Positions 7,376 through 16,912 of a stretch of DNA of 64,000 nt are shown one piece after another. The translations under genes and the position numbers were made by a program. How positions within the stretch are numbered: the stretch's first letter is position 1; each line of letters opens with the position of its first letter. A model generated the notes under the pieces. The model ran no database searches and was not told the origin of the DNA. It saw nothing but the letters and a program-made list of their open reading frames with translations. Source of the DNA: CAKZQX01 sp034436755 (GTDB taxonomy: Bacteria; Chloroflexota; Chloroflexia; Chloroflexales; Chloroflexaceae); contig DAOTVB010000113.1 in the NCBI GenBank assembly GCA_034436755.1, positions 1-64,000 of the forward strand, given 5' to 3'.

Positions 7376-8737
7376 ATGAGCGTAACAACACTTTCGCACG
7401 AACTTGCAGATATCGTCGGCAACCCCTACCTGCTGACCGAGCCGGCAGACTGCGCCGCGTATGCGGTTCAGGGCGTTACGCCGGCACTGGTTGTAAGCCC
7501 GGGCAGTATCGAGGAACTCTCCCAGGTGATGACCGTGGCTCACGCGGCCGGGGCGGCCGTCGTGCCCTGGGGCGGCGGTACCCAGCAGTCCTGGGGCTAT
7601 CCCCCATCGCGCCTGGACCTGGTTGTTCGCACTACCCGGCTCAACCGGGTCAGTACTTACAAACCCGAAGATGTCACTATCGCAGTTGAGGCCGGTATCA
7701 CGCTGGCGGCCCTCGATACCATCCTGGGACGGCACGGCCATATGCTGCCGGTTGATGCGCCGCTGCCCCGTAGCGCTACCCTGGGCGGTGTGCTGGCAAC
7801 TGCCGTGGACGGACCACGCCGCCTGGGGTATGGCACGCTGCGTGATCTGCTGATCGGTATTCAGGTAGTGGAGGCCACCGGGCGCGTCACCAAAGCCGGC
7901 GGTCTGGTGGTCAAGAATGTCAGCGGCTACGATATGATGAAGCTCTACCTGGGCAGTCTGGGATCGCTGGCGATTATTGTCAGCGCCGGCTTCAAGCTGA
8001 TCCCGCGCGCCCAGGCTGCGGCGACCATCGGCTGCCGCTTCGCCACGCCCGATAGCGCCTTTGCCCTGATCGATGCGCTGCACACCGGCCAGTTGACGCC
8101 AATGGCGGTTGAACTGCTGGCGCAGACCGGACCAATCGACCAAACGGGGAACGCTCGCCTGGGAAGTGTCGCTGCGCTGTTTAACCGTCCGGCTTGTTAC
8201 GGCGTGCTGGTGTGGGCGGAAGGGCTGCCGGCAGCAGTTGAACGGCATGTCCGCGATGTCACCCGACTGGCCGAGCAGTCCGGCGCGGAAGCCGTACAGA
8301 CATTTACCGATGACGCGCACGCCGATCTCTGGGCGCGCGTGGCTGACCTGCCCCAGACCGCCGTGATTGCGCCGGGTGAACTGGTCGTGCGCCTGACCTG
8401 CCTGCCCGGTGATCTGGCACCAGCACTGCGCGATGCCGGCGACATTGCGGCCCGACATGGGTTGGCTCTGCTCACGGTTGCGCGCGCGCTGAGCGGAGTA
8501 GCCTATCTACGGTTGCAGGCGGATACGGCGGATGACCGGGCAACCGCCGCGCTCCAGGCATGGCACCAGACGATGCTGCGCCGCTGGCCGCACCTGACCA
8601 TCCTCGCCGGCGCGCCCACCGCTAAAGCCGGGCTGTCCGTCTGGGGGAGCGCCCCCGCCGGGCAAGCGATCATGCAGCGGATTAAGCATGCGTTTGACCC
8701 GGAAGGACGGCTCAACCACGGCCGGTTTATCGTCTGA
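7376..8737 (+). CDS. glcE: Glycolate oxidase FAD-binding subunit GlcE
   Basis: 453 residues, the shorter-tailed FAD subunit of glycolate oxidase. An N-terminal FAD-binding domain shows VVPWGGGTQQSWG, AVEAGITLAALDTILG, LPRSATLGGVLAT, and GGLVVKNVSGYDMMKLYLGS, the last characteristic of GlcE. It ends FDPEGRLNHGRFIV. It forms the GlcDEF complex with its neighbours. The ATG at 7376 has no close Shine-Dalgarno other than the heptamer repeat, so translational coupling from glcD through the 66-base gap is uncertain. Confidence 0.92.
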   Translation: MSVTTLSHELADIVGNPYLLTEPADCAAYAVQGVTPALVVSPGSIEELSQVMTVAHAAGAAVVPWGGGTQQSWGYPPSRLDLVVRTTRLNRVSTYKPEDVTIAVEAGITLAALDTILGRHGHMLPVDAPLPRSATLGGVLATAVDGPRRLGYGTLRDLLIGIQVVEATGRVTKAGGLVVKNVSGYDMMKLYLGSLGSLAIIVSAGFKLIPRAQAAATIGCRFATPDSAFALIDALHTGQLTPMAVELLAQTGPIDQTGNARLGSVAALFNRPACYGVLVWAEGLPAAVERHVRDVTRLAEQSGAEAVQTFTDDAHADLWARVADLPQTAVIAPGELVVRLTCLPGDLAPALRDAGDIAARHGLALLTVARALSGVAYLRLQADTADDRATAALQAWHQTMLRRWPHLTILAGAPTAKAGLSVWGSAPAGQAIMQRIKHAFDPEGRLNHGRFIV

Positions 8738-8869
8738 GATGAATAACACATAGAACAAACGCGATATTTGACAGTCATAAAAACCAAAGTAGTTGTGAAT
8801 TTGCTGTAGCTCCGCCTTATGAACTTTGAACATTAAATCCAGGTATCGACTCTTAGGAGTCCCGGCTTC

Positions 8870-9081
8870 AGCCGGAGCAGGCGTTTCCGTCAGGATGCCG
8901 CGGTCCCGGCAGGCATCCCACCGGCTAAAGCCGGGACTCCCGGATGGCATATCCCGGGTATTTGCTCAATGTTCATCAGCCGGAGCAGGCGTGCCCATCA
9001 GGATGCCGCGGTCCCGGCAGGCATCCCACCGGCTAAAGCCGGGACTCCCGGATGGCATATCCCGGGTATTTGCTCAATGTT
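8870..9081. repeat. 108-bp tandem duplication of an AGTCCCGGCTxxAGCCGG repeat
   Basis: Two nearly identical head-to-tail units (8870-8977 and 8978-9081), each running from AGCCGGAGCAGGCG to TTTGCTCAATGTT. Each contains GATGCCGCGGTCCCGGCAGG and CTAAAGCCGGGACTCCCGG. The segment GGAGTCCCGGCTTCAGCCGG precedes the first unit. Related sequence occurs at 35092-35181 and 37525-37560. The block fills the 386-base gap between glcE and glcF. Confidence 0.85.
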
Positions 9082-9123
9082 ATTTCTTTGTTCTTTGTTC
9101 TACGTTTTCCTGGTACAGGCAAT

Positions 9124-10584
9124 ATGAATGAATGGCAGTCATTGCGACCTCAGTTCGAGGCAGAAAGGATTATAGATCCCGTGAGTATCGACGATGTGGC
9201 TCAGAAGGAACAGATTCAAGACATACCGTTAATCGGGTTTAGTGGCAAAGACATCCCCAGCGAAGATATCATCAACACCTGCGTGCATTGCGGCCTCTGT
9301 CTCTCCGCCTGCCCCACCTACCGCGAAACCGGGCTGGAAACCTCATCGCCCCGGGGGCGCATCTACCTGATGAAGGGCGTGAGTGAGGGACGTATCGGGC
9401 TGGATAGCGAGGTGTTTCAGTACCAGATGAGCGAATGCCTCAACTGCCGCGCATGCGAAGCCGTCTGTCCCAGCGGGGTAGAGTACGGTGCGATTGTCGA
9501 GGCCAGCCGGGCGCAAATTAGCCAGGCCCGGGAGCGTGGCCTCCGGCACGCACCCGAACTACCCTCCGGTCAACCTCACAATGTATTGAAGCCGTATGCC
9601 TGGTGGCAGCGCGCGTTACGCTGGGCAGTGTTCAACCATCTCTTTAAGCACATGACGCTGTTCCGGGCCTTCTCGGGTAGCATGGCGCTCTACCAGCGCA
9701 GTGGCGTGCAATGGCTGGCGCGCAAGAGTGGCCTGCTTAAGCTGATGGGCATGGAAGAGATGGAGTCACTGCTGCCCACGATGAGCCGCCAGTTTACCGT
9801 GCCGCAGGGCCAGATCTACCCGGCAGAGGGCCGGCGGCGCTATAGCGTGGCCCTGCTCACCGGCTGCATCATGAGTACCGCCTCGGCCCATGTTCACGCG
9901 GCGACGATCCGCGTCTTGCAGAAGAATGGCTGCGAGGTGCTGCTCCCACCGGACCAGGGCTGCTGCGGGGCGCTGCATACTCACAGTGGCGATCTGGACG
10001 GCGGACGGGAGCTGGTACGCCGGAACATTGAGGCATTTGAAGGACTGGGCGTGGATGCGATCATCGTCAACGCAGCGGGCTGTGGTAGCACGCTCAAGGA
10101 TTATGGGCATCTGCTGCATGACGACCCGGCCTGGCATGCGCGCGCGGTCGCCTTTACCGCAAAGGTCAAAGATGTGCATGAATTCCTGGCCGGGATCGAT
10201 CTTAACCGGACCGGGCTGGGGCCACTGCCCATCAATGTCACCTACCAGGAGCCCTGCCACCTGGCGCATGCGCAGCGCATCTCAGCACAACCGCGCACGC
10301 TGCTCAAGGCCATCCCCAACCTGGAACTGCGCGAGATGCCGGAAAGCTCGCTCTGTTGTGGCAGCGCCGGGATCTACAACATTACTCAGCCGGAGATGGC
10401 CGCACAACTGGGCGCGCGCAAGATCAACAACGCCCTGACCACCGGCGCCCGGGTGATTGCCACCGCCAATCCGGGCTGCGCCATCCAGATGGCCGGCGAA
10501 CTGCAGCGGCGCGGCGAAGATGTGCAGGTGCGCTACATCGTGGAACTGCTGGATGAGGCGTATCGGCGGGGTGGGGCGGGGTAG
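9124..10584 (+). CDS. glcF: Glycolate oxidase iron-sulfur subunit GlcF
   Basis: 486 residues from the ATG at 9124. Two 4Fe-4S ferredoxin motifs lie near the N-terminus (CVHCGLCLSACPTY and CLNCRACEAVCPSG). Two cysteine-rich CCG domains follow (PPDQGCCGALHTHSGD and SSLCCGSAGIYN, each with an upstream conserved Cys or His). This is the standard GlcF/HdrD-like layout that transfers electrons from the flavin subunits to quinone. The upstream in-frame extension to 9052 is repeat sequence and is rejected. It is separated from glcE by the duplicated repeat block. Confidence 0.93.
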   Translation: MNEWQSLRPQFEAERIIDPVSIDDVAQKEQIQDIPLIGFSGKDIPSEDIINTCVHCGLCLSACPTYRETGLETSSPRGRIYLMKGVSEGRIGLDSEVFQYQMSECLNCRACEAVCPSGVEYGAIVEASRAQISQARERGLRHAPELPSGQPHNVLKPYAWWQRALRWAVFNHLFKHMTLFRAFSGSMALYQRSGVQWLARKSGLLKLMGMEEMESLLPTMSRQFTVPQGQIYPAEGRRRYSVALLTGCIMSTASAHVHAATIRVLQKNGCEVLLPPDQGCCGALHTHSGDLDGGRELVRRNIEAFEGLGVDAIIVNAAGCGSTLKDYGHLLHDDPAWHARAVAFTAKVKDVHEFLAGIDLNRTGLGPLPINVTYQEPCHLAHAQRISAQPRTLLKAIPNLELREMPESSLCCGSAGIYNITQPEMAAQLGARKINNALTTGARVIATANPGCAIQMAGELQRRGEDVQVRYIVELLDEAYRRGGAG

Positions 10585-10692
10585 TAGGGGCGCAGCATTC
10601 GCTTTCGGCAAGACGACAGATCTGACCAGATCGGGAATGCTCACATTCTTGAAACAGCCTACAGGGATAATACGCGAATGCTGCGCCCCTAC
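10584..10692. repeat. 19-bp inverted-repeat element (MITE-like)
   Basis: GTAGGGGCGCAGCATTCGC at 10584-10602 is mirrored exactly by GCGAATGCTGCGCCCCTAC at 10674-10692, with 71 bases between. The left arm overlaps the glcF stop codon. Termini of this kind (GTAGGGGCG...) are often seen in small non-autonomous elements of Cyanobacteria and Chloroflexota. No coding capacity. Confidence 0.65.
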
Positions 10693-10710
10693 GATGGTGT
10701 TGCTGCTACA

Positions 10711-10750
10711 AGCGCCAGGGACAGCGAAATGCTGTCCCTGGCGCTTTTTA
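10711..10750 (+). terminator. Rho-independent terminator after glcF
   Basis: A 15-base perfect stem, AGCGCCAGGGACAGC / GCTGTCCCTGGCGCT, closes a GAAAT loop (10711-10745). Together with the last base of the stem it forms a run of T residues, then AAA. This should end the glc transcript and isolate it from the signalling island. Confidence 0.85.
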
Positions 10751-10782
10751 AACTCCATAGCCAGAAATAGTCAAGCGAGGGC

Positions 10783-10810
10783 TTTACCGTATACAGCTTC
10801 CGTGTATAAT
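10783..10810 (+). promoter_or_regulatory. Sigma-70-type promoter of the GAF kinase
   Basis: TTTACC (10783-10788), a 16-base spacer and a perfect TATAAT (10805-10810) lie about 85 bases before the kinase start codon and directly after the glc terminator. Confidence 0.5.
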
Positions 10811-10894
10811 ACTATTATAGCATCCTTGCAATTCTGCCATATCATTTCCAGGATAAAGGTCTTAGTCCTAAATATTTCAAATACGGGTGGCACA

Positions 10895-13800
10895 ATGAGT
10901 ACAAAGTTCCTTCCTGCATTGATCAACATGCAGTCCCTGTCATCAGTCAAGCCGAGTGATCTCACTGGCGTGCTTAAGCATATTACCCAGACGGCGCATG
11001 AAGTTTTTGCTGCCGATCTTTCAATAATGTTCGCTATTAATCCCAGTACCAGACACTTCCTGGAATCACCGGCAGTTATAGGTGAGTTAAGCGCGAGTAG
11101 TCAAGCAACAGTGGAACAAGAACAACTGGAATATTCAACACAGCAGACCCTCGCCCAAAAAGTGCTCATAGTCGAGAATCTGACAACAGAACCGGACTAT
11201 CAAAGTCCCCTCAAGCAGCAGGAGGGTGTTCAAGCCTTTGCCTCTATCGTGCTACATACACGCCAGCAGAACCCACTTGCAGTGCTCCATCTATTGTTCC
11301 GCCAGCCGCGGCAGTTTTCTGAGGATGATCACAACTATTTACATATGTTTGCCCGATCAGCATCTTTTGTTTTACAAAAGACCCGTTTAGTGCGACGTTT
11401 TCACGAAGTGGCACGCATTGGGCAGGAGATTAACCAGAACCTTGAAACTACGGAAGCCTTGTTTCATTACCTGCAAACGCATATTGGCGGTATTGTCGAT
11501 ACCTCTCATTTTCTAATGCTGGCTGTGTATGAACCACAAACTGGGAAAACAACTTCATTTGTGGCCGAAGGTGGGCACTGTCATGCCACATCAGGACAAG
11601 CAGTATCCCAGGTTATGGCATGCCAATGGGTAGTTGATACAAAGAAACCGCTTGTCATTGAGCATTTGCGTGAAGAGCAAGACAAAGTCCCTGCTCACAT
11701 TTTCAGCGAACTCACCCAAAATACACGCACGTTTGAGTCACTCATTTTTCTACCACTTCTGTTGCGCGACATACCTCTGGGAGTCCTATCCATACAGCAT
11801 ATACAGCCAGATGTCTATGATGATGAAGATCTCTACATCCTTAGACTGCTCGGTAATCATGTATCTTTAGCACTCAGCAATATGCGTCTGTATGAAAGTG
11901 TTCGCCGGCTGAATGAGGCGGGGCAAATTCTCACCCGTCAACTTACAACCGAGACAGTGTTACAAGAAGTTGTTGACCGGATTCATGAGGCAACATTTGC
12001 TGATCTGGTGATGCTCTATGAGTGTAAACCAGGTGAATATTCTCTTGAATTACCCCCGCATGTTACCGGCCAACTACTAGATCAGACAGCGTTTGAAGTA
12101 AATGACACCAGTGCAGTTACTATTCCATCGCTTATACTAAATCAAACCGGTCCAATCTTTGCTAAAGATAGTGTAGCTTTGTATAACGATCTTTACAATG
12201 AACTGGGCGGCTATGTACACGCCGAATCTGAGCGACTGCAACAGCGTGAACAAATTCGTTCCACTGCAGCATTACCTCTGCGCATAACTGATGAACTGAT
12301 CGGTGTATTATTTATCCACTTTCGCCAAATTCAGCGCTTTGATGCACCCCAAAAGCATTTAATTGAGGGTTTAGCCCATTATGCTGCGATTGCGATCAAG
12401 AATTCTCGTCTTTTCAGTGCTATGGTAGTGCGCCGTGGCGATGAATTAGAGTTACTACGCACTGTTGACCGTACGATTAATAACACTCTCAACTTACAAG
12501 AAGTTTTACAGACTATTTTAGACCTGGCAGCGCAGCGTATTTCTGTAGATGGAGCTTCAATCTTATTGTATAATCCTCGTACGCAAGCATTAGATTTGCA
12601 TGCTCCAATCGGTCGTCATGTTGAACTCAGCCAGGCATGGCGCTCAATTCCTCTGAATCAACAAAAGGGCATCACACGCTGGGTGTTTGAACATAAACAA
12701 CCCGTGCGTGTTGCCAATGTCCAGACTGACCCCGCATGGCGCGATATCTACGTTGAAGTTTCTAAAGAGACCCGTTCAGAACTGGATGTGCCGCTCTTTG
12801 ACGGCGATCAGGTTATTGGGGTGATTAACTTTGAGAGCACGCGCGAGAATGCCTTTAGCCAGGAGGATCAAGATTTTCTGGTGGTACTGGCGGGGCAGGC
12901 GGTGCTGGCCGTTAAGAACGCTCAGGCCTATGAACGGGAGAAACGCGTTGCTGAAGAGCGTCAGGCCCTGATCGAGATCAGTCAATTTCTCATAGCCGAA
13001 CTGGACCGCAGCCGGGTGTTTGCCCTCATTCTGGATAAGGCGCTTGAGATTACCCATTCCCGCGTGGGAACGCTGATGATCTATGATCCGCGACAGAACG
13101 ATTTGTGGATGGCGGCCGAACGGGGTGTTTTCCCAGAGCAAAAAGATGCGCGCCACAGTCTGGAGGAGGGGATTGTCGGTCTGGTAGCGCGCGAGCGACG
13201 CTTATGCAATGTGGCGGATGTTACCCAATTACCGTGGAGTGATGTGTATCTCGCCTATATTCCGCATATGCGTTCTGAGCTCGCTGTACCCATACTGGAA
13301 AACAATAACCTGCGCGGTGTAATTAATATTGAGAGTGATGAAGTTAATGCATTCGGTGACGGTGATGAACGCCTCCTGACGACACTGGCCGATCTGGCAG
13401 TGATTGCTCTACAAAATGCCGAGCAGTATGAGCGAGCCTACAAGGGCCACCAGCGCCTCAAAGCACTGCATGCCGTCAATCTCAAGATTATTGCGCAGTT
13501 AGATGATTATGACCAGGTGGTGCAGGCCATTCTCGCGCATGCGCTCCATTTAACCGGGGCTGAAACGGTTGGCCTGCACTGGTACAAAGATGGGAGGGTG
13601 ACACAGATCGATCGGGCTCGTCTGGATCACCAGGGTCACTTCATACCGGTAGATCAACCGCCTGGCCCAACCGCTGCCATTCATCAACACAAACCGGGAA
13701 TTATTGCCACCGTCGCTGAAACCGGCAAACCGTATGTGACCCTGAGTGATGCTCAGGATGATCCCTACTATACCGGTACACTCGAAACGCACAGTGAAGT

Positions 13801-15175
13801 CGCCGCTCCATTGTTAGCAGACGGTAAGCTCATCGCCGTGGTGAACCTGGAGAGCAGTCAACCATACGCATTTGACTCCCAGGTTGGGGAGGTGCTGGAA
13901 CTGCTTGCAGGGCAGGCAGTAATCGCTATCCAGAATGCAGAGGCGTATGCGCGTGCGGAGAGGCGTTATCGTCGGTTTAGCCTGTTATATCAGGCGGGTC
14001 GTGAGTTAGGCGAGATTTCGGATCTTTCGCAGATTGATCAGGCCTATGCGATCGTAAGCCGGATCACCCAGGAACATGGGGATATTCAGGTCATTATTCG
14101 CCGTTATGATGCAGCTTCCCAGGAACTTGTTCTCGTTCACAGTGCCAATATTCAGGGGTATACGCCACCGGAACGCCAACCGCCCGATGATGGCCTGAAC
14201 TGGCAGGTTGCCCGAACACGTCGCAAGATGGTCATACCCAATGTTGAGCCTGATAGTACAGCAGAGACAACTGAACCCTGGATGCGCTCGCGAGTGATGA
14301 TTCCTATCAAGTCGAAGGAGGAACACTATTACGGCAATCTGGGCTTAAGTCATAGGCAAGCGAATTACTTTCGTGAAGGCGATCTTACGTTGTTTGAAGG
14401 ACTGGCCCGGCAGTTAGCAATTACTATCTACCGCCTGGAAGCAGTGCAGGCACAGCGTGAAGCCGAACAGCAGGCGCGCGAGTTGGAGTTTATGAGTTCC
14501 ATTGGACAGGCCGCCTTTGAACTGGCCCATCGCCTGGGTAACGAGTTAGGCCTGGTGCGCTCCTACATCAACAATGTCCGCCAGGAGTTAGATGCGCAGG
14601 GGATTGACCGTAGCCTGGTTGATAGCGACCTGGATAAAGTTGTACGAGACGTCAGCAATGTGCTGCAGTTGAGTCGGAACTTGAAAACAGCCCTTACCGG
14701 AGACCAGCGGGCAAGGCCGGTCATGCAGGAGAAGATCGTTATCCCGGTACAAAACATTTTGACCAGTGTTATACAGTCCGATACACTCATCCCGGAGAAT
14801 GTAGAGTTACAGATTGACCAGATCAGTGAAAGATTACTGGTGCGGGTAATTCCAGGACAGATCGAAGATATTCTGCGTAATCTACTTGTCAATGCCGTTG
14901 CAGCGCTTGCGGGTAACGGTACAATTATTATACGTACACAGAGTATGGATAGCTATGTTAAGATTCAGGTTGAGGATAATGGACCAGGTATCACGCCAGA
15001 ACGACAATCGCGTATTTTCGATCTCTTCTACTCAACAAGGGGAAGTTTTGGGTTTGGATTATGGAGTGCCCGTCGTAACGCACTTGTCAATGGAGGTGAC
15101 TTAACAGTACAAAGCGAACCAGATTCAGGGACTATCTTTATATTAACACTACCAAGAGCAGAGAAACATCTGTAA
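10895..15175 (+). CDS. Seven-GAF-domain sensor histidine kinase
   Basis: 1426 residues from the ATG at 10895, after GGGTGG. No transmembrane segment is seen, so it should be cytoplasmic. By repeat pattern (short helix, ADxxxL..Y, SELAVPI/ SELDVPLF, LAGQAVIAIQNA) there are about seven GAF domains, near residues 20-165, 170-345, 350-520, 525-695, 700-865, 870-1025 and 1035-1190. A dimerisation helix has ELAHRLGNELG (H1212 is the likely phospho-acceptor). An HATPase follows with NLLVNAVAAL, VEDNGPGI and SFGFGLWSARR. The two following genes both start with receiver domains and are likely partners. The N-terminal half is visibly more AT-rich than the part after about 12770. GAF ligands cannot be predicted. 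Confidence 0.88.
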   Translation: MSTKFLPALINMQSLSSVKPSDLTGVLKHITQTAHEVFAADLSIMFAINPSTRHFLESPAVIGELSASSQATVEQEQLEYSTQQTLAQKVLIVENLTTEPDYQSPLKQQEGVQAFASIVLHTRQQNPLAVLHLLFRQPRQFSEDDHNYLHMFARSASFVLQKTRLVRRFHEVARIGQEINQNLETTEALFHYLQTHIGGIVDTSHFLMLAVYEPQTGKTTSFVAEGGHCHATSGQAVSQVMACQWVVDTKKPLVIEHLREEQDKVPAHIFSELTQNTRTFESLIFLPLLLRDIPLGVLSIQHIQPDVYDDEDLYILRLLGNHVSLALSNMRLYESVRRLNEAGQILTRQLTTETVLQEVVDRIHEATFADLVMLYECKPGEYSLELPPHVTGQLLDQTAFEVNDTSAVTIPSLILNQTGPIFAKDSVALYNDLYNELGGYVHAESERLQQREQIRSTAALPLRITDELIGVLFIHFRQIQRFDAPQKHLIEGLAHYAAIAIKNSRLFSAMVVRRGDELELLRTVDRTINNTLNLQEVLQTILDLAAQRISVDGASILLYNPRTQALDLHAPIGRHVELSQAWRSIPLNQQKGITRWVFEHKQPVRVANVQTDPAWRDIYVEVSKETRSELDVPLFDGDQVIGVINFESTRENAFSQEDQDFLVVLAGQAVLAVKNAQAYEREKRVAEERQALIEISQFLIAELDRSRVFALILDKALEITHSRVGTLMIYDPRQNDLWMAAERGVFPEQKDARHSLEEGIVGLVARERRLCNVADVTQLPWSDVYLAYIPHMRSELAVPILENNNLRGVINIESDEVNAFGDGDERLLTTLADLAVIALQNAEQYERAYKGHQRLKALHAVNLKIIAQLDDYDQVVQAILAHALHLTGAETVGLHWYKDGRVTQIDRARLDHQGHFIPVDQPPGPTAAIHQHKPGIIATVAETGKPYVTLSDAQDDPYYTGTLETHSEVAAPLLADGKLIAVVNLESSQPYAFDSQVGEVLELLAGQAVIAIQNAEAYARAERRYRRFSLLYQAGRELGEISDLSQIDQAYAIVSRITQEHGDIQVIIRRYDAASQELVLVHSANIQGYTPPERQPPDDGLNWQVARTRRKMVIPNVEPDSTAETTEPWMRSRVMIPIKSKEEHYYGNLGLSHRQANYFREGDLTLFEGLARQLAITIYRLEAVQAQREAEQQARELEFMSSIGQAAFELAHRLGNELGLVRSYINNVRQELDAQGIDRSLVDSDLDKVVRDVSNVLQLSRNLKTALTGDQRARPVMQEKIVIPVQNILTSVIQSDTLIPENVELQIDQISERLLVRVIPGQIEDILRNLLVNAVAALAGNGTIIIRTQSMDSYVKIQVEDNGPGITPERQSRIFDLFYSTRGSFGFGLWSARRNALVNGGDLTVQSEPDSGTIFILTLPRAEKHL

Positions 15176-15288
15176 GTTTATCGACAAAGCCTTACATACT
15201 GACTACTCTGATCCTGGTAGTGCAAAAGGCCACGTAGCACAATGGGTCAGTATGTTGAGCACCCACCCATAGCATCGGGAGGTAGGGT

Positions 15289-16905
15289 ATGAGTAGACAG
15301 GGACGTATTCTGGTTGTAGATGATGAGGAACGCTGGCAGACGGTTCTTAGCAGTACGCTACGGCGCGGTGGATTCCATGTGGATGCAATCGCCACAACAT
15401 CAGCGGCACGTACCCTGCTCCAGGAACACTTCTATCATTTGATAGTAATGGATATCCGCATGGAAGACACTGACTCGAATAATGTCGAAGGAATTGAGTT
15501 GCTCCGCGAATTGAATGAGCAGCGTCTGACCCAGGCCAGCAAAGTGATCATGCTCTCGGCATACGGCACCAAGGAGCAGATGCGCGAGGCATTTCGGCAA
15601 TATAAAGTGGCCGATTTTCTCTCCAAAGATGATTTTGATAACCTTGACTTTCTGCGGCAGGTCCAGCAGATCTTTGCCCAGGATTTACAGATCAACCTCA
15701 ATCTGACAATCCACTGGCAGGATATTGCGGGACCGGAGGAAGCAGTTCTTAATCTCAAAATAGATGAGCGTCGTGTTAAACGTGATACTCCAGTTCAGTC
15801 TCGCGTTGCTCATGAACTGGATGACTTACTCTGTCGTCTATTTTACCAGGCTGATAGTCTACTTGTACGACCACTAACTCCTGGTAACAGTGGTGTACAT
15901 GTTCTAGCCGCCCAGCCATTTTTTAATACTGGAGGCGCACAAACTTTTGTTATCAAGTTCGGTGACGCAAACAAAATTGATTTGGAGTACCATAACTTTA
16001 AGAATTATGTTCAACCATTTATTGGTGGCGGTCGAAGTACAACGGTGCTTGACCAACGCCGTATAAGTAGTATCGGTGGAATTGTCTACTCCTTGCTAGG
16101 TGCAGCCGGTGATCGCCTCGATGATTTTGGTAGTTTTTACCAACATGCTGACCTGGCTGAGATTACCCAGGTGCTCGATCGGCTCTTTCGGGATACCTGT
16201 GGCGCATGGTATGCCAACCCTGGCCGGTTGCAACCATATAATCTCTCGGAGAGTTATCAAAACATACTTGAGTTCGATTTTGGTTCTGACCGGCTTGAGC
16301 AGATCCTTGCAGAGCGACTTAAGTCAGTTCAGGGCAAACAAAAACTCTACTTCACAGCCTTGCAGGACAACCGCCCATTCACCAATCCCATTCTGTCGGT
16401 GGCCGGCCAGCGGTTGGTACGACCGACCTATGTCTGTACCACGCACGGTGACTTCAATGATCAGAATATTCTGGTAGATACTACCCGGCATACCTGGCTG
16501 ATCGATTTCCTCCGTACGGGGCCAGGCCATATCTTGCGTGATGTCGCCGAACTTGACTCAGTTGTGCGGTTTTATCTCCTCCACAAGGAAGAGGCAACCC
16601 TGAATGAGCGATTGGCAATGGAAGAGGCGTTGTGCAGTATTGAGCGTTTTAGCCAGGTAGACGCACTACCATCACGCTTTGCTACTGATAACCCGGCACT
16701 GGCAAAGGCCTATAACACGGTAGTTCACTTACGCACATTGGCGCACGGACTGGTTGCGCAGAATCCAAGTGATGATATAAGTGAGTATTATATCGCTCTG
16801 CTGTACTATGCTCTAAATATTATACGGTTTTCCTGGCTACCGGTAACTCAGCGGGAACATGCGTTGCTCTGTGCCAGCTTGCTGGCGGATCGTCTGGGAT
16901 TGTGA
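15289..16905 (+). CDS. Response regulator fused to a kinase-fold (APH/TCAD9-like) domain
   Basis: 538 residues from an ATG after GGGAGGTAGGG. Residues 1-125 are a receiver: acidic DDE at 11-13, phospho-acceptor D55 in LIVMDIR, and K113 in FLSKDDF. The loop after D55 is longer than usual. The rest is kinase-like: VIKFGD could hold the nucleotide-binding lysine, THGDFNDQNILVD gives H386, D388 and N393 of the catalytic loop, and LIDF gives the metal-binding D406. This matches aminoglycoside/choline-kinase folds and the ternary-complex-associated domain TCAD9 described in conflict systems of multicellular bacteria. Its phosphorylation target is unknown. It lies 113 bases after the GAF kinase and 7 bases before the CHAT gene, pointing to an operon. 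Confidence 0.8.
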   Translation: MSRQGRILVVDDEERWQTVLSSTLRRGGFHVDAIATTSAARTLLQEHFYHLIVMDIRMEDTDSNNVEGIELLRELNEQRLTQASKVIMLSAYGTKEQMREAFRQYKVADFLSKDDFDNLDFLRQVQQIFAQDLQINLNLTIHWQDIAGPEEAVLNLKIDERRVKRDTPVQSRVAHELDDLLCRLFYQADSLLVRPLTPGNSGVHVLAAQPFFNTGGAQTFVIKFGDANKIDLEYHNFKNYVQPFIGGGRSTTVLDQRRISSIGGIVYSLLGAAGDRLDDFGSFYQHADLAEITQVLDRLFRDTCGAWYANPGRLQPYNLSESYQNILEFDFGSDRLEQILAERLKSVQGKQKLYFTALQDNRPFTNPILSVAGQRLVRPTYVCTTHGDFNDQNILVDTTRHTWLIDFLRTGPGHILRDVAELDSVVRFYLLHKEEATLNERLAMEEALCSIERFSQVDALPSRFATDNPALAKAYNTVVHLRTLAHGLVAQNPSDDISEYYIALLYYALNIIRFSWLPVTQREHALLCASLLADRLGL

Positions 16906-16912
16906 GGCGACG

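Noticed and set aside
6344..8458. A 704-codon open frame on the minus strand opposite glcD and glcE
   Set aside because: The plus-strand genes have full families and motifs; the minus frame has none and its length comes from GC-rich codon bias.
8870..9081. CRISPR-like or coding tandem repeat
   Set aside because: Two 108-bp units with no spacer structure; related copies elsewhere show a dispersed repeat family.
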